DNA of 64,000 nt from Thomasclavelia spiroformis (GCA_016901755.1 JACJKV010000004.1:49976-113975); one strand, 5' to 3'; positions 8,861 to 18,108 are shown, counted from the first letter of the stretch. The notes: generated by a model from the letters alone, not told the origin. Numbers and translations are program-made.

Positions 8861-8886
8861 GATGCAATGTAGGATCAGCTCCTGGC

Positions 8887-8915
8887 TTTAAACAGCTAAA
8901 GAGTTATGTTATAAT
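8887..8915 (+). promoter_or_regulatory. Candidate ruvAB promoter (extended -10)
   Basis: TGTTATAAT (8907-8915) is an extended -10 element; TTTAAA at 8887-8892 would be a weak -35 with 17-base spacing. It lies about 85 bases before ruvA, so transcripts would include the dyad at 8947-8979. Confidence 0.5.
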
Positions 8916-8946
8916 TGAAACAAAATTGAAATAGAAGTGAAAAAAA

Positions 8947-8979
8947 TATAAAACAGAAATCAGCTTATTCTGTTTTATA
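8947..8979 (+). repeat. Perfect 12-bp inverted repeat before ruvA
   Basis: Arms TATAAAACAGAA (8947-8958) and TTCTGTTTTATA (8968-8979) with a 9-base spacer, ending eight bases before the ruvA ribosome binding site. It could be an RNA hairpin acting as a weak terminator (the T4 lies in the arm) or an operator. It does not match the Gram-positive LexA box. Confidence 0.6.
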
Positions 8980-8999
8980 ATATGTATAGGAGACATAGC

Positions 9000-9557
9000 G
9001 TGTATAGTTATATAAAAGGTTTGATCACAGAAATTGAAAGAGATCATATCGTTGTAGAAAATAATGGAATAGGATATATGGTATATGTCAGCAATCCTTA
9101 TGCTTTTACTAAAGGAAAAGAAACGACTGTCTATCTCTATCAGCAGGTCAAGGATGATGGTATCTTTTTATTTGGTTTTCTGACAGTTGCGGAAAAAGAT
9201 TTATTTTTAAAACTGATCATGGTCAAAGGAATTGGCTGTAAAAGTGCCTGTAATATGTTAGCCAGTGGTGATGTTGATGCCATATGCCAGGCCATTGAAA
9301 GTGGTAATATAGCTTATCTGAAGAAGATTCCTGGTATTGGTCCTAAGGCTGCAGGGCAGATCATTTTGGATCTGCAGGGCAAGGTAACAGGCAATAAGAC
9401 TGCAGTTGTCAATGAACAGCTGGAAGAAGCCAGTGAAGTATTGCTGGCATTGGGTTATAAAAGACAGGAAGTTGACAAGGTCATTGCCTCTCTTTCGCAA
9501 AAGCAGATGGATACCAATGGCTATGTAAAAAAAGCATTAAGCATGCTGGTCAAATAA
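9000..9557 (+). CDS. ruvA: Holliday junction branch migration protein RuvA
   Basis: 185 aa from GTG 9000. This start gives the family N-terminus VYSYIKGLI and uses ATAGGAGA at 8987-8992; the ATG at 8982 would add six unrelated residues. The OB-fold N-terminus is followed by tandem helix-hairpin-helix motifs (MVKGIGCKSACNML; IPGIGPKAAGQI) and a C-terminal domain that contacts RuvB. It forms the tetramer that grips Holliday junctions. It is in an operon with ruvB, 16 bases downstream. Confidence 0.95.
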   Translation: MYSYIKGLITEIERDHIVVENNGIGYMVYVSNPYAFTKGKETTVYLYQQVKDDGIFLFGFLTVAEKDLFLKLIMVKGIGCKSACNMLASGDVDAICQAIESGNIAYLKKIPGIGPKAAGQIILDLQGKVTGNKTAVVNEQLEEASEVLLALGYKRQEVDKVIASLSQKQMDTNGYVKKALSMLVK

Positions 9558-9573
9558 AGGAGGTGCGTAAATA

Positions 9574-10560
9574 TTGAATGAAGTTTTGGATCCTCATGCA
9601 GTTGAAGATGAAGAAAGTTCACTTCGACCACATGATTTTAATGAATATATCGGACAAAGTAATTTAAAAGAAAATCTGAAAGTATTTGTAGGTGCAGCTA
9701 AGTTACGTGATGAATCTTTGGACCATGTGCTGTTATATGGACCACCGGGTCTGGGAAAAACAACTATGTCAATGATCATTGCTCATGAAATGGGGACTAA
9801 TATTAAAATTACGACAGGACCCAGCATTGAAAAAACTGGTGATCTGGTAGCTATCCTGACGGCTTTGGAGCCAGGGGATGTTTTATTTATTGATGAGATT
9901 CACCGATTAAATAAAGTCGTTGAAGAAATTCTTTATCCAGCTATGGAAGATTTCTGTGTTGATGTAGTTATTGGTAAGGAAGCTTCGACCCGTTCGGTAA
10001 GAATTGACTTGCCTCCTTTTACTTTAGTTGGAGCAACGACCAGAGCTGGTGATTTATCAGCACCGTTGCGTGATCGTTTTGGTATCGTATCTAAGCTGGA
10101 ATATTACAGTGAAGAAGAGCTGACCCAGATCATTGATCGTACCAGTAAGGTCTATGAAATGGAAATGGCACCTGAAGCGAAAGTAGAACTGGCAAGAAGA
10201 AGTCGTGGCACACCTCGTATAGCAAATCGTCTTTTCCGCCGTGTAAGAGATTTTGCGCAGTTTTACGGTGATACGATCATAACTAAAGAGCGAACTATTG
10301 AAGCTCTGGAAAGACTGAAAGTTGATGATCTGGGACTGGATGATGTCGATCATAAATATCTGCTGGGAATCATTCATCGTTTTCGTGGTGGACCGGTCGG
10401 CCTGGAAGCTATCGCTGCTTCAATTGGTGAAGAGCCACAGACACTTGAAGATGTCAATGAACCTTATCTGCTGCAAATAGGACTGATCAAGCGTACACCA
10501 CGTGGCCGTATTGCTACCAGTGAAGCGTATAAGCATTTAAATATTAAACAAGAGATCTGA
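9574..10560 (+). CDS. ruvB: Holliday junction helicase RuvB
   Basis: 328 aa from a TTG start at 9574, supported by a full AAGGAGGT nine bases upstream. AAA+ motor: Walker [10 protein letters not shown], Walker B DEIHRL, sensor [18 protein letters not shown], and a winged-helix C-terminus ([17 protein letters not shown]). It drives branch migration on the RuvA platform. No ruvC is seen, as expected for Firmicutes, which use RecU. Confidence 0.96.
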   Translation: MNEVLDPHAVEDEESSLRPHDFNEYIGQSNLKENLKVFVGAAKLRDESLDHVLLYGPPGLGKTTMSMIIAHEMGTNIKITTGPSIEKTGDLVAILTALEPGDVLFIDEIHRLNKVVEEILYPAMEDFCVDVVIGKEASTRSVRIDLPPFTLVGATTRAGDLSAPLRDRFGIVSKLEYYSEEELTQIIDRTSKVYEMEMAPEAKVELARRSRGTPRIANRLFRRVRDFAQFYGDTIITKERTIEALERLKVDDLGLDDVDHKYLLGIIHRFRGGPVGLEAIAASIGEEPQTLEDVNEPYLLQIGLIKRTPRGRIATSEAYKHLNIKQEI

Positions 10561-10574
10561 CTCTTGTTTTTTTT
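10546..10574 (+). terminator. Intrinsic terminator overlapping the ruvB stop
   Basis: Stem AAACAAGAG / CTCTTGTTT with the ruvB TGA in the loop, then a T run that runs straight into the ATG of comEA. Confidence 0.85.
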
Positions 10575-11033
10575 ATGAAAAAGAAAGAAAGTATCGTATT
10601 ACTGGTCCTGTTTTTTATTTCCTGTGTTTATTCGTATGTTAAACCGGAGGAAAAAGTTGCAGAAATTGAAGTGAAAGCTGAAATCAGGATTTTTGTTGAA
10701 GGGGCCAGAACATCTATTTTGGTTTATGATCATGATCCGACCATTAAAGAAGTATTGCAGGATATCGAATTAGAAAATACGTATGGGTTTGATGAAAATT
10801 ATATTTTAGGTGCGCAGGATATATTTTATATTCCATTAAAGCAGGATCTGGTTTCGCTGAATCACTCGACGCTGGAAGAACTGATGACGATTCCAGGAAT
10901 AGGTGAGAAAAAGGCAATGAGTATCATCCAATATCGCCAGCGACAGCCGTTTTATACCATTGAAGACATTATGGAAGTTGATGGAATTGGTGAAAAGACT
11001 TATTTGAAAATCAGGGAATGTTTATGTCTGTAA
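10575..11033 (+). CDS. comEA: Competence protein ComEA (DNA receptor)
   Basis: 152 aa. An N-terminal membrane helix (about residues 5-20), a SLBB-like middle part (IRIFVEGARTSILVYDHDP) and two C-terminal helix-hairpin-helix motifs (LMTIPGIGEKKAMSIIQYR; IMEVDGIGEKTYLKI). ComEA binds incoming DNA at the cell surface. There is no Shine-Dalgarno before the ATG, which abuts the U tract of the ruvB terminator; expression is therefore probably low or leaderless. comEC follows with overlap. Confidence 0.88.
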   Translation: MKKKESIVLLVLFFISCVYSYVKPEEKVAEIEVKAEIRIFVEGARTSILVYDHDPTIKEVLQDIELENTYGFDENYILGAQDIFYIPLKQDLVSLNHSTLEELMTIPGIGEKKAMSIIQYRQRQPFYTIEDIMEVDGIGEKTYLKIRECLCL

Positions 11034-13027
11034 AAGGTAAAATGTTAGAAGTGATGCTGCCTTTGTTTATTTATGTTTTAGCCAGAATGCTTCATCCGGT
11101 ATTTTATGTGAACATGGCTGGTTTACTGATTTATAATTACAGGCGATTGAGCCGTCAGCTGTTTATCGTATCAATGATGATAACAGCTTTTTTTGTTGTC
11201 TTTTTCTTTATTCCTGAGGGCTTGCATGCTGAATATGTTAAAGGTAAAATTGTGGCATTAGATCAAGAAAGCATCGTTGTTAAAAGCGGATATCATAAAG
11301 TGAAGGTTTATGGTGATTTTCAGCAATACGCTATTTATGATGAAATTGCTGTATATGGTGAAATTCATAAAATGAATATGCCAGAAAATGATCATGCCTT
11401 TGATTATCAGCGCTATTTATACAGTCTCAATATTTTTGACTGTCTGGATTTAAAAGAAGTAGCTGATCATCGAAGCAGTCATCATTTATATCACTTCCTA
11501 GAGCAGCGGGTGAATCAAAGTGAACAGCTCAAAAGTCTGGTTTCGCTTTTTGTGTTAGGAACGAAAGATGAACAGATGAAAGAATATTATGAAAAACTAA
11601 CAGAATTATCGCTGGTACATCTTTTTGCACTGTCCGGTATGCATTTAAGCATTTTAAAAAAATGGCTTTGTTCATTTTTGAAGTTTTTCTTTGCTGGTAA
11701 AGGGCAGAATATAGCAGCAGTTATGATCATCAGTATATATGTCTGGATCATACCTTACAATATATCTTTTTTGCGAGCTTATCTGATGATGATCCTGCCC
11801 ATGCTTTTTCACCGCTATTTTAATAGAATGGATATCTTTTCACTGTTGACCGTAGGGATGCTTTGGTATAATCCATATCTCATCTACAATCTTTCTTTTA
11901 TTTTTTCTTATCTGGTTTATATGGTCATTCTTTTGTTTCAAAATAACCGTCGGATGTCATATTTGCTGGTGTTTGCATCTTTGCCGGTGATCTTAAGTGT
12001 CAATTATAAGATCAATGTCATGACACTTTTACTGGGAGTAATCGTGACACCATTAGTAGAAATGCTTTATCAGTGTATTCTGTTTTATCTGATATTTGGC
12101 AAATGGGCAGTTGGACTGGTTTCGCTTGTGTTTGCAGGTTTTACAGCAATCATGGAATTTTTATATGATCATTCGTTCTATCTTTATTTTCCGCGTCCTA
12201 ATCTGTTTTTTATCTTAGCATATTATCTGTTTTTTGCTCAGATAATTTTAAAGGTTAATATGAATCGTAAAATATCTCATGAACTATGCTGTCTGATAAG
12301 TGTCCTGATTGCTTTTTATTTTTATCCTTTTTATAACATGCAGGGGAAAGTTGTGATGATCAGTGTGGGCCAGGGAGACTGTTTTCTAATCAGACAGCCT
12401 TTTGATCGAGGGAATATTCTGATTGATACCGGGGGCTTGGAATATCGTGATGTTGCTAAGGAGACAGTTATTCCATATTTGTATAGTGAAGGTATCAGAA
12501 GTCTGGATGCAGTATTTATTTCTCATGACGATTTTGATCATTGTGGTGCTTTGCCTTCACTGATGAATCATTTTTCAGTGCAGGAAGTGATCTATGATTT
12601 TGAAGAAAAGACAATTGGGGATCTGACATTTTATAATTTGGCTTTAGATAAGGCTTATTTTGATAAAAATGATCGCTCTACAGTGATTTATGTGACGATC
12701 AATAAACTGAACTACCTTTTTACTGGCGATATTTCTGAGGTTGCAGAAAAAGATTTATATCAGACTTATGGATCATTGGATGTAGATGTTTTAAAAGTAG
12801 GACATCATGGCAGTGGAACATCCACTTCAAAGGAGCTGCTGATGATGTGTCGTCCTAAAATTGCTTTGATCAGTGTCGGAGAAAATAATTTTTATGGTCA
12901 TCCTCATCCTGATGTTTTGCAAAGGCTTAAAGATTATGGTGTTACTGTCTATCGCAGTGACCGAGATGGCATGGTAAAAATATATTATTATTGCAATGGA
13001 GAAAATTATATTGATCGCTGTAAATAA
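11024..13027 (+). CDS. comEC: DNA uptake channel ComEC/Rec2
   Basis: 667 aa from ATG 11024 (AGGGA at 11013-11017 fits it better than the ATG at 11018). N-terminal membrane helices and an OB-like segment (VKGKIVALDQESIVVKSG) lead into the multi-span competence domain with LFALSGMHLSI at about residue 200. The C-terminal metallo-beta-lactamase domain has MISVGQGDCFLI, IDTGG and SHDDFDHCG. ComEC moves single-stranded DNA across the membrane. Other com genes are not in the window. Confidence 0.93.
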   Translation: MSVKGKMLEVMLPLFIYVLARMLHPVFYVNMAGLLIYNYRRLSRQLFIVSMMITAFFVVFFFIPEGLHAEYVKGKIVALDQESIVVKSGYHKVKVYGDFQQYAIYDEIAVYGEIHKMNMPENDHAFDYQRYLYSLNIFDCLDLKEVADHRSSHHLYHFLEQRVNQSEQLKSLVSLFVLGTKDEQMKEYYEKLTELSLVHLFALSGMHLSILKKWLCSFLKFFFAGKGQNIAAVMIISIYVWIIPYNISFLRAYLMMILPMLFHRYFNRMDIFSLLTVGMLWYNPYLIYNLSFIFSYLVYMVILLFQNNRRMSYLLVFASLPVILSVNYKINVMTLLLGVIVTPLVEMLYQCILFYLIFGKWAVGLVSLVFAGFTAIMEFLYDHSFYLYFPRPNLFFILAYYLFFAQIILKVNMNRKISHELCCLISVLIAFYFYPFYNMQGKVVMISVGQGDCFLIRQPFDRGNILIDTGGLEYRDVAKETVIPYLYSEGIRSLDAVFISHDDFDHCGALPSLMNHFSVQEVIYDFEEKTIGDLTFYNLALDKAYFDKNDRSTVIYVTINKLNYLFTGDISEVAEKDLYQTYGSLDVDVLKVGHHGSGTSTSKELLMMCRPKIALISVGENNFYGHPHPDVLQRLKDYGVTVYRSDRDGMVKIYYYCNGENYIDRCK

Positions 13028-13039
13028 TAGGCTAGGGTC

Positions 13040-13068
13040 ATGACTTTCATGGCGATATGCTTTATAAT
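13040..13068 (+). promoter_or_regulatory. Promoter of holA-sdaA-hemW
   Basis: ATGACT (13040-13045), 17 bases, TATAAT (13063-13068), 16 bases before the holA start. Confidence 0.65.
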
Positions 13069-13084
13069 GTGATTGGTGATTTGA

Positions 13085-14035
13085 ATGTTATTTGTTATAT
13101 ATGGTACAGAAAGATTTCTGATGGATCAAAGACTGGAAAAGCTGAAAAAAGAATATCACTGCAATGAAGAAATGATGAATTATTCAACTTATGATTTAAC
13201 TAAGGATGATATGGAGGCGGTTATGGAAGATATGATGATGCCTCCGTTTTTAAGCGATGAAAAAATGATCGTCCTTACTCATGCTGATTTTCTGACAACG
13301 CGCAAGCAAAAAAAGGAAAATAATGATGGTGAACTTTTTTTGCAGTGTGTGCAGTCAATGGATGAACATGTTCATCTGGTTGTCTTTAATGATCAGAAAA
13401 ATTTTGATGAAAGAAAAAAAGCAGTAAAATTTTTGCGTAAAGAAGCAAAGTTTTTTGAAATTGATACACTTAATTACTATAAAGTATCTTCTACGGTAAG
13501 ACAGGCGGTAAAAAAACGTCACTGTACGATCGATGATGATGCATTAGAGCTGCTGCTTAGCAGAAAGGGAACAAATCTCATCGATATTGTCAGTGAAGTA
13601 GAAAAACTGTGTCTGTATCAGTCACATATCGATCTGCAAAGTGTGCAGCAGCTGGTCAACCAGCCCCTGGATGAGAATGTTTTTCATCTTTCTACTGCCA
13701 TTTTAAATAAAGAAAGACAGAAAATGTTTGCGATTTATCATGATCTGATGGTCCTTAATACGGAACCGGTCAGGCTGATTGCGATGATTGCTAATGCGAT
13801 GAGGCTTTTATATCAGGTCAAACTGTTAGATCGTAAAGGCTATAATGATCAGGAAATCAGCAAGATGCTGGGGCTGAATCCTTATCGTTTAAAATATATC
13901 AGAAAAGAAGGTACTGATTTTGAAATTAATGAGCTGCTGTCCAGTTTAAATCAGTTATCGATGCTGGATGTTGGTATCAAAACCGGAAAAATAGATAAAA
14001 AATTAGGATTAGAGCTGTTTATGTTAAAAATATAG
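13085..14035 (+). CDS. holA: DNA polymerase III subunit delta
   Basis: 316 aa, normal for HolA/YqeN. It starts MLFVIYGTERFLMDQRLEKL and has the three-domain layout of clamp-loader subunits, with the typical C-terminal helices (LNPYRLKYIRKEG). It opens the beta clamp within the clamp loader. comEC-holA adjacency is conserved in Firmicutes. Confidence 0.92.
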   Translation: MLFVIYGTERFLMDQRLEKLKKEYHCNEEMMNYSTYDLTKDDMEAVMEDMMMPPFLSDEKMIVLTHADFLTTRKQKKENNDGELFLQCVQSMDEHVHLVVFNDQKNFDERKKAVKFLRKEAKFFEIDTLNYYKVSSTVRQAVKKRHCTIDDDALELLLSRKGTNLIDIVSEVEKLCLYQSHIDLQSVQQLVNQPLDENVFHLSTAILNKERQKMFAIYHDLMVLNTEPVRLIAMIANAMRLLYQVKLLDRKGYNDQEISKMLGLNPYRLKYIRKEGTDFEINELLSSLNQLSMLDVGIKTGKIDKKLGLELFMLKI

Positions 14036-14043
14036 GAGGAATT

Positions 14044-15258
14044 ATGAATTCGATAAGAGAACTGTTTAAAATAGGATTTGGTCCATCTTCATCACATACG
14101 ATGGGACCACAAATTGCTTCATCAAAGATGAAACAGTTATATCCCGATGCTGATCGTTTTGAAGTTGATCTGTATGGATCTTTATCACTAACGGGAAAAG
14201 GACATTTGACGGATTATATCATTAAAAAGACTTTAGGTGAAAATACGGTCATTCATTTTAAAAGTGATGCGTTACCTTATCACCCTAATGGTATGAAATT
14301 CTATGTCTATCAGGATAATCAGCTGATCGATACGGTAACGGCTTTTTCAATCGGTGGTGGAGCAGTAGAATTTGAAGGAAATGCTATTGAAAAACCACAG
14401 CAGGTATATCCGCATAAGGATCTTAAAGAGATTATTCGCTATATTGAAGATAATGGGATTTCTTTTTATGATTATGTTTTAAGTTTTGAAGATGATCATA
14501 TTAAAGCTTATCTGTTTGAAATTCTTGATGCCATGTTTTCTTCAGTGCAAAATGGCTTAAGACATGAAGGGGTCATTCCTGGAAAGCTGCAGCTCAAACG
14601 AGTAGCTAAGTCGATGTATCAGCAGGCTATTAATACCAGAAGAGAAAGTGAAAGAGAACGTTTGCTGATTTCCAGCTATGCCTATGCTGTTGCTGAGGAA
14701 AATGCCTGTGGCAATCAGATCGTCACTGCACCCACCTGTGGCGCCAGTGGTGTCTTACCAGCAGTCTTGTTTTACTGTTATAAACAGCTGGATATTCCGC
14801 GTAAAGAACTGATCAAAGCTTTGGCGGTTGCCGGTATTTTTGGTAATGTGATCAAAACGAATGCTACTATTTCGGGAGCAGATGGAGGCTGTCAGGCTGA
14901 AGTGGGCAGTGCCTGTTCTATGGCGGCAGCGGCTTATGGCTGGATCCTAGAATTAAATAATTCCTTAATAGAATATGCTGCGGAAATGGGCCTTGAACAT
15001 AATCTTGGCTTGACCTGTGATCCGGTTGGTGGGTATGTTCAGATTCCGTGTATTGAACGTAATGGCTTTGGTGCTTTGCGTGCTATCGATGCAGCAATGT
15101 ATGCCAAACAGTTAGGATATCTTAGAAAAAATAAAGTTTCATTTGATTCTATTGTCAAGGTCATGAAAGAAACTGGAAAAGATCTTAATAGTGCCTATAA
15201 AGAAACATCATTAGGTGGTCTGGCCAAGGAATTTGGGTTAAAAGATGGAGACGACTAG
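14044..15258 (+). CDS. sdaA: L-serine ammonia-lyase, single-chain iron-sulfur type
   Basis: 404 aa. It deaminates L-serine to pyruvate and ammonia in the cytoplasm. The N-terminal beta domain carries IGFGPSSSHTMGPQIASS. The C-terminal catalytic alpha domain carries the cluster cysteines, seen in TAPTCGASG, GSACSMAAAA and CDPVGGYVQIPCIERN. In Bacillus and many clostridia the two domains are separate SdaAB and SdaAA chains; here they are fused. It is unusual between holA and hemW. It overlaps hemW by 14 bases. Confidence 0.93.
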   Translation: MNSIRELFKIGFGPSSSHTMGPQIASSKMKQLYPDADRFEVDLYGSLSLTGKGHLTDYIIKKTLGENTVIHFKSDALPYHPNGMKFYVYQDNQLIDTVTAFSIGGGAVEFEGNAIEKPQQVYPHKDLKEIIRYIEDNGISFYDYVLSFEDDHIKAYLFEILDAMFSSVQNGLRHEGVIPGKLQLKRVAKSMYQQAINTRRESERERLLISSYAYAVAEENACGNQIVTAPTCGASGVLPAVLFYCYKQLDIPRKELIKALAVAGIFGNVIKTNATISGADGGCQAEVGSACSMAAAAYGWILELNNSLIEYAAEMGLEHNLGLTCDPVGGYVQIPCIERNGFGALRAIDAAMYAKQLGYLRKNKVSFDSIVKVMKETGKDLNSAYKETSLGGLAKEFGLKDGDD

Positions 15259-16336
15259 TTTATATGTTCATATACCTTTTTGTCAGACAATATGCAGTTA
15301 CTGTGATTTCTGTAAGGTATATTATGATAAGAAGATGGCCAGTCAGTATTTAGAGGTGCTGGAAAAAGAACTGAAAGCATTAAAGATCACGCAACCTTTA
15401 AAAACGGTATATATTGGTGGAGGTACTCCTAGCACCTTGAGTGATGAACAGCTTGAATATCTGATGGATCTGTTAAAACCATACAGTCAAGGCTGTGAAG
15501 AATACTGTATCGAAGTTAATCCTGAATCGATGGATTATTATAAACTGATGATCTTAAAACAAGGCGGAATCAATCGTTTAAGCATTGGTGTTCAGACTTT
15601 TCAGGATCATCTGTTAAAAAAGATTGATCGTCATCATCATAGCAAGCAGGTAGAAAGAATCATTTTACAGGCGAAAAAACAGGGTTTTGATAATATATCG
15701 ATCGATCTGATGTATGGTTTGCCTGATCAGACCATGACTGATATTGAAAGGGATCTCGATTTTGTAAAAGAACTGGATATTCAGCATATTTCTTATTACG
15801 CTTTGATATTAGAAGATAATACGATTCTTAAATATCAGCATTATCAGCCTATTGACTTAGAAAAAGAATATCAGATCAATATTTATATTGATCAAAAACT
15901 TAAAGAACAGGGCTTCGTTAAATATGAAATCTCTAACTATGCTAAAAAGGGATATGAATCAAAGCATAATCTTGTTTACTGGCACTATGAAAACTACTAT
16001 GGTGTCGGGGTTGGTGCAGCGGCCAAAATTGATGACTGTATCATTGAACATAGCCGTTCTTTGACCAAGTATCTTCAGCAGAGTGATTCTAATCGAATCA
16101 GCAGACAAAGTTTACAGGATACGATGTTCAATCATGTGATGATGTCGCTACGGTTGTGTGCAGGTTTGGATTTAAGTGATTTTAAACAGCGTTATCATTG
16201 TGATGTTAGAGAAATCTATCAGAAAGCTATTGATAAAAATGTAGCTGCTGGATTGCTGGAAATTGTTGATGATCATTTAAAGACAACGGCACCAGGAATG
16301 TATGTGTTAAATGAAATACTATTGGATTTTATGTAA
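15245..16336 (+). CDS. hemW: Heme chaperone/radical SAM protein HemW
   Basis: 363 aa. The radical SAM motif CQTICSYCDFC lies near the N-terminus, followed by YIGGGTPSTL and the family signature EVNPESM. The extra Cys in CDFC is typical of HemN/HemW. HemW lacks the N-terminal arm of true coproporphyrinogen dehydrogenases and is regarded as a heme chaperone. Its place before hrcA is conserved in Firmicutes. Confidence 0.93.
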   Translation: METTSLYVHIPFCQTICSYCDFCKVYYDKKMASQYLEVLEKELKALKITQPLKTVYIGGGTPSTLSDEQLEYLMDLLKPYSQGCEEYCIEVNPESMDYYKLMILKQGGINRLSIGVQTFQDHLLKKIDRHHHSKQVERIILQAKKQGFDNISIDLMYGLPDQTMTDIERDLDFVKELDIQHISYYALILEDNTILKYQHYQPIDLEKEYQINIYIDQKLKEQGFVKYEISNYAKKGYESKHNLVYWHYENYYGVGVGAAAKIDDCIIEHSRSLTKYLQQSDSNRISRQSLQDTMFNHVMMSLRLCAGLDLSDFKQRYHCDVREIYQKAIDKNVAAGLLEIVDDHLKTTAPGMYVLNEILLDFM

Positions 16337-16340
16337 AAAT

Positions 16341-16376
16341 AAAAGGATTGGAAATAGTAAGACCAGTCCTTTTATT
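16341..16376 (+). terminator. Intrinsic terminator after hemW
   Basis: Eleven-base stem AAAAGGATTGG / CCAGTCCTTTT with one T-G pair. Confidence 0.8.
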
Positions 16377-16399
16377 GTGTCATGAAGAATTATAAAAAA

Positions 16400-16426
16400 T
16401 TAGCACAAAGAGGTTGACAGTGCTAA
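16400..16426 (+). promoter_or_regulatory. CIRCE operator 1 (HrcA)
   Basis: TTAGCACAA, nine bases, CAGTGCTAA. Compared with TTAGCACTC-N9-GAGTGCTAA it keeps both seven-base cores and the exact 27-base length. The promoter -35 hexamer lies inside it. Confidence 0.9.
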
Positions 16427-16441
16427 AAATAAATGTATAAT
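16414..16441 (+). promoter_or_regulatory. Heat-shock operon promoter
   Basis: TTGACA (16414-16419), 16 bases, TATAAT (16436-16441), flanked by two CIRCE operators. HrcA bound at either site would block RNA polymerase. Confidence 0.9.
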
Positions 16442-16445
16442 ATAT

Positions 16446-16472
16446 TTAGCACAAGGGAAAGATGAGTGCTAA
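16446..16472 (+). promoter_or_regulatory. CIRCE operator 2 (HrcA)
   Basis: TTAGCACAA, nine bases, GAGTGCTAA. It lies at and after the predicted transcription start and ends just before the hrcA ribosome binding site. Confidence 0.93.
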
Positions 16473-16487
16473 AAGGTGGTGTACTTG

Positions 16488-17519
16488 ATGCTTACAGCAA
16501 GACAGATGTTGATTTTTAAATGTATTGTTGAAGAATTTATTGAACATGCCGAACCTGTTGGTTCTAAGGCTTTGATGTTGAAATATAAATTACCTTATTC
16601 AAGTGCCACGATCAGAAATGAGATGAATTTTCTGGAAAATTATGGATATCTGGAAAAGACGCATACTTCTTCAGGAAGAATTCCTTCTAAAGAAGGGTAT
16701 CGTTTCTATGTTCATAATTTAGGAAAAGTAGATCTGGATGAAAGTACTAAAAATCAGGTTGCGACAATTTTCAGTAAGCGCAGTCGTAACTTAAATGAAA
16801 TTGTTCATGAAAGCTGTAATATGTTAAGTGAACTGACTCATTTAACAAGTGTGGCACTTGGTAACGCAGCCGATGATACGTTACAGCGTATTTCGGTTGT
16901 CCCTTTAGGGAATAATCGAGTGACTGCTATTATTATTACGAATCAGGGACATGTTGAAAATAAGGTCTTTCAGTTTTCCAGTGAAATTGAAATGGAAGAT
17001 TTACTGAGCTGTGTGAATATCATGAATGAACTGCTGATTGGAACACCGATTCCTGAAGTAGCATTCAGACTAGAACGAGATGTCAGACCAATTCTTACTT
17101 TAAAAATCAAACAGCATGAAGAATTGTTTAATGCTTTTTTGGAAGCATTTGTCAAATTTGCATCAAACAGTGTGTATTTCTCAGGTAAAGAAAATATGCT
17201 TTACCAGCCGGAATATAATGATGTTGATAAATTAAGAAGAATTGTATCGGCATTTGAAGATGCACAGATTTGGAAAACTATGCCACTATCACTTGAAGAT
17301 GGTATTCAGATAAAGATTGGTAGTGAATCACCTATGTCAGCTGTAGATGATGTTTCGATCATTTCGGCATCATTTAAAACAGGACAGACATCTAAAGGTT
17401 CGATTTCAGTTATTGGACCAACTAGGATGCCTTATGAAAAAATTGTGGCTTTAGTTGAATATGTTTCAGAAAATATAGAGCGGGCTTTTATGGAAGGAAG
17501 CCAGGAAGATGATGAATAA
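16488..17519 (+). CDS. hrcA: Heat-inducible transcription repressor HrcA
   Basis: 343 aa from ATG 16488 (AAGGTGG at 16473-16479). The N-terminal winged helix is MLTARQMLIFKCIVEEFIEHAEPVGS, and the C-terminal GAF-like dimer domain has IGSESPMSAVDDVSII and GSISVIGPTRMPYEK. HrcA represses CIRCE operators and needs GroEL to stay active in other Firmicutes. It is first in its own operon, hence autoregulated. Confidence 0.96.
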   Translation: MLTARQMLIFKCIVEEFIEHAEPVGSKALMLKYKLPYSSATIRNEMNFLENYGYLEKTHTSSGRIPSKEGYRFYVHNLGKVDLDESTKNQVATIFSKRSRNLNEIVHESCNMLSELTHLTSVALGNAADDTLQRISVVPLGNNRVTAIIITNQGHVENKVFQFSSEIEMEDLLSCVNIMNELLIGTPIPEVAFRLERDVRPILTLKIKQHEELFNAFLEAFVKFASNSVYFSGKENMLYQPEYNDVDKLRRIVSAFEDAQIWKTMPLSLEDGIQIKIGSESPMSAVDDVSIISASFKTGQTSKGSISVIGPTRMPYEKIVALVEYVSENIERAFMEGSQEDDE

Positions 17520-17531
17520 GAGGTGAATAAA

Positions 17532-18098
17532 GTGGCAGAAGAAATGAAAAAAGAAGAAGTGGAAGCAGCTGAAGAAGAAAAAGCTGAAGAAACTGAAGTG
17601 ACTGAAGAAACAGTAGCTGATGAAAAAGAAGATCAAAAAGATGAAAAAGAAGATCAGATCAGAATTCTTCAGGAAGAAGCAGATAAATGGAAAAATGAAT
17701 ATTATAAAGTTTTTGCGGATATGGAAAATGTTAAGCGTCGTATGCAGAACGAACATGCAAACAGCTTAAAGTTTATGACCCAATCTATTGTTGAACAGAT
17801 GTTGCCAATCGTTGATAACTTTGAAAGATCGCTGGCAGTTGACAATCCAAGTGATGAACTGAAGGGATTTTTAAAAGGTTATGAAATGATTTATAAACAG
17901 ATTCTTGCTCTTCTGGAAAATCAGGGAGTCAAGGTGATTGAAACCGAAGGTAAAGAGTTTGATCCAAATTATCATCAGGCCGTGATGACAGTCAGTGATG
18001 AAAACTTTAAACCTGGTATGATCGTTGAAGAATTGCAAAAAGGATATATGTTAAAAGATCGCGTTATTCGTGCATCTTTAGTGAAAGTCAGTGAATAG
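17532..18098 (+). CDS. grpE: Nucleotide exchange factor GrpE
   Basis: 188 aa from GTG 17532; the GTG at 17523 overlaps the ribosome binding site. The first 40 residues are almost purely acidic and alanine-rich. Then comes the long coiled coil (EDQIRILQEEADKWKNEYYK, FADMENVKRRM) and a C-terminal beta domain ending VIRASLVKVSE. It releases ADP from DnaK. Confidence 0.95.
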   Translation: MAEEMKKEEVEAAEEEKAEETEVTEETVADEKEDQKDEKEDQIRILQEEADKWKNEYYKVFADMENVKRRMQNEHANSLKFMTQSIVEQMLPIVDNFERSLAVDNPSDELKGFLKGYEMIYKQILALLENQGVKVIETEGKEFDPNYHQAVMTVSDENFKPGMIVEELQKGYMLKDRVIRASLVKVSE

Positions 18099-18108
18099 GA
18101 GGATATAA

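Noticed and set aside
8947..8979. LexA (SOS) box before ruvA
   Set aside because: The dyad arms do not contain GAAC-N4-GTTC; no SOS box is found nearby.
17466..17756. Phe-rich minus-strand frame opposite hrcA/grpE
   Set aside because: It is the mirror of the Glu/Lys-rich start of GrpE (GAA/AAA codons read backwards as TTC/TTT) and has no independent support.
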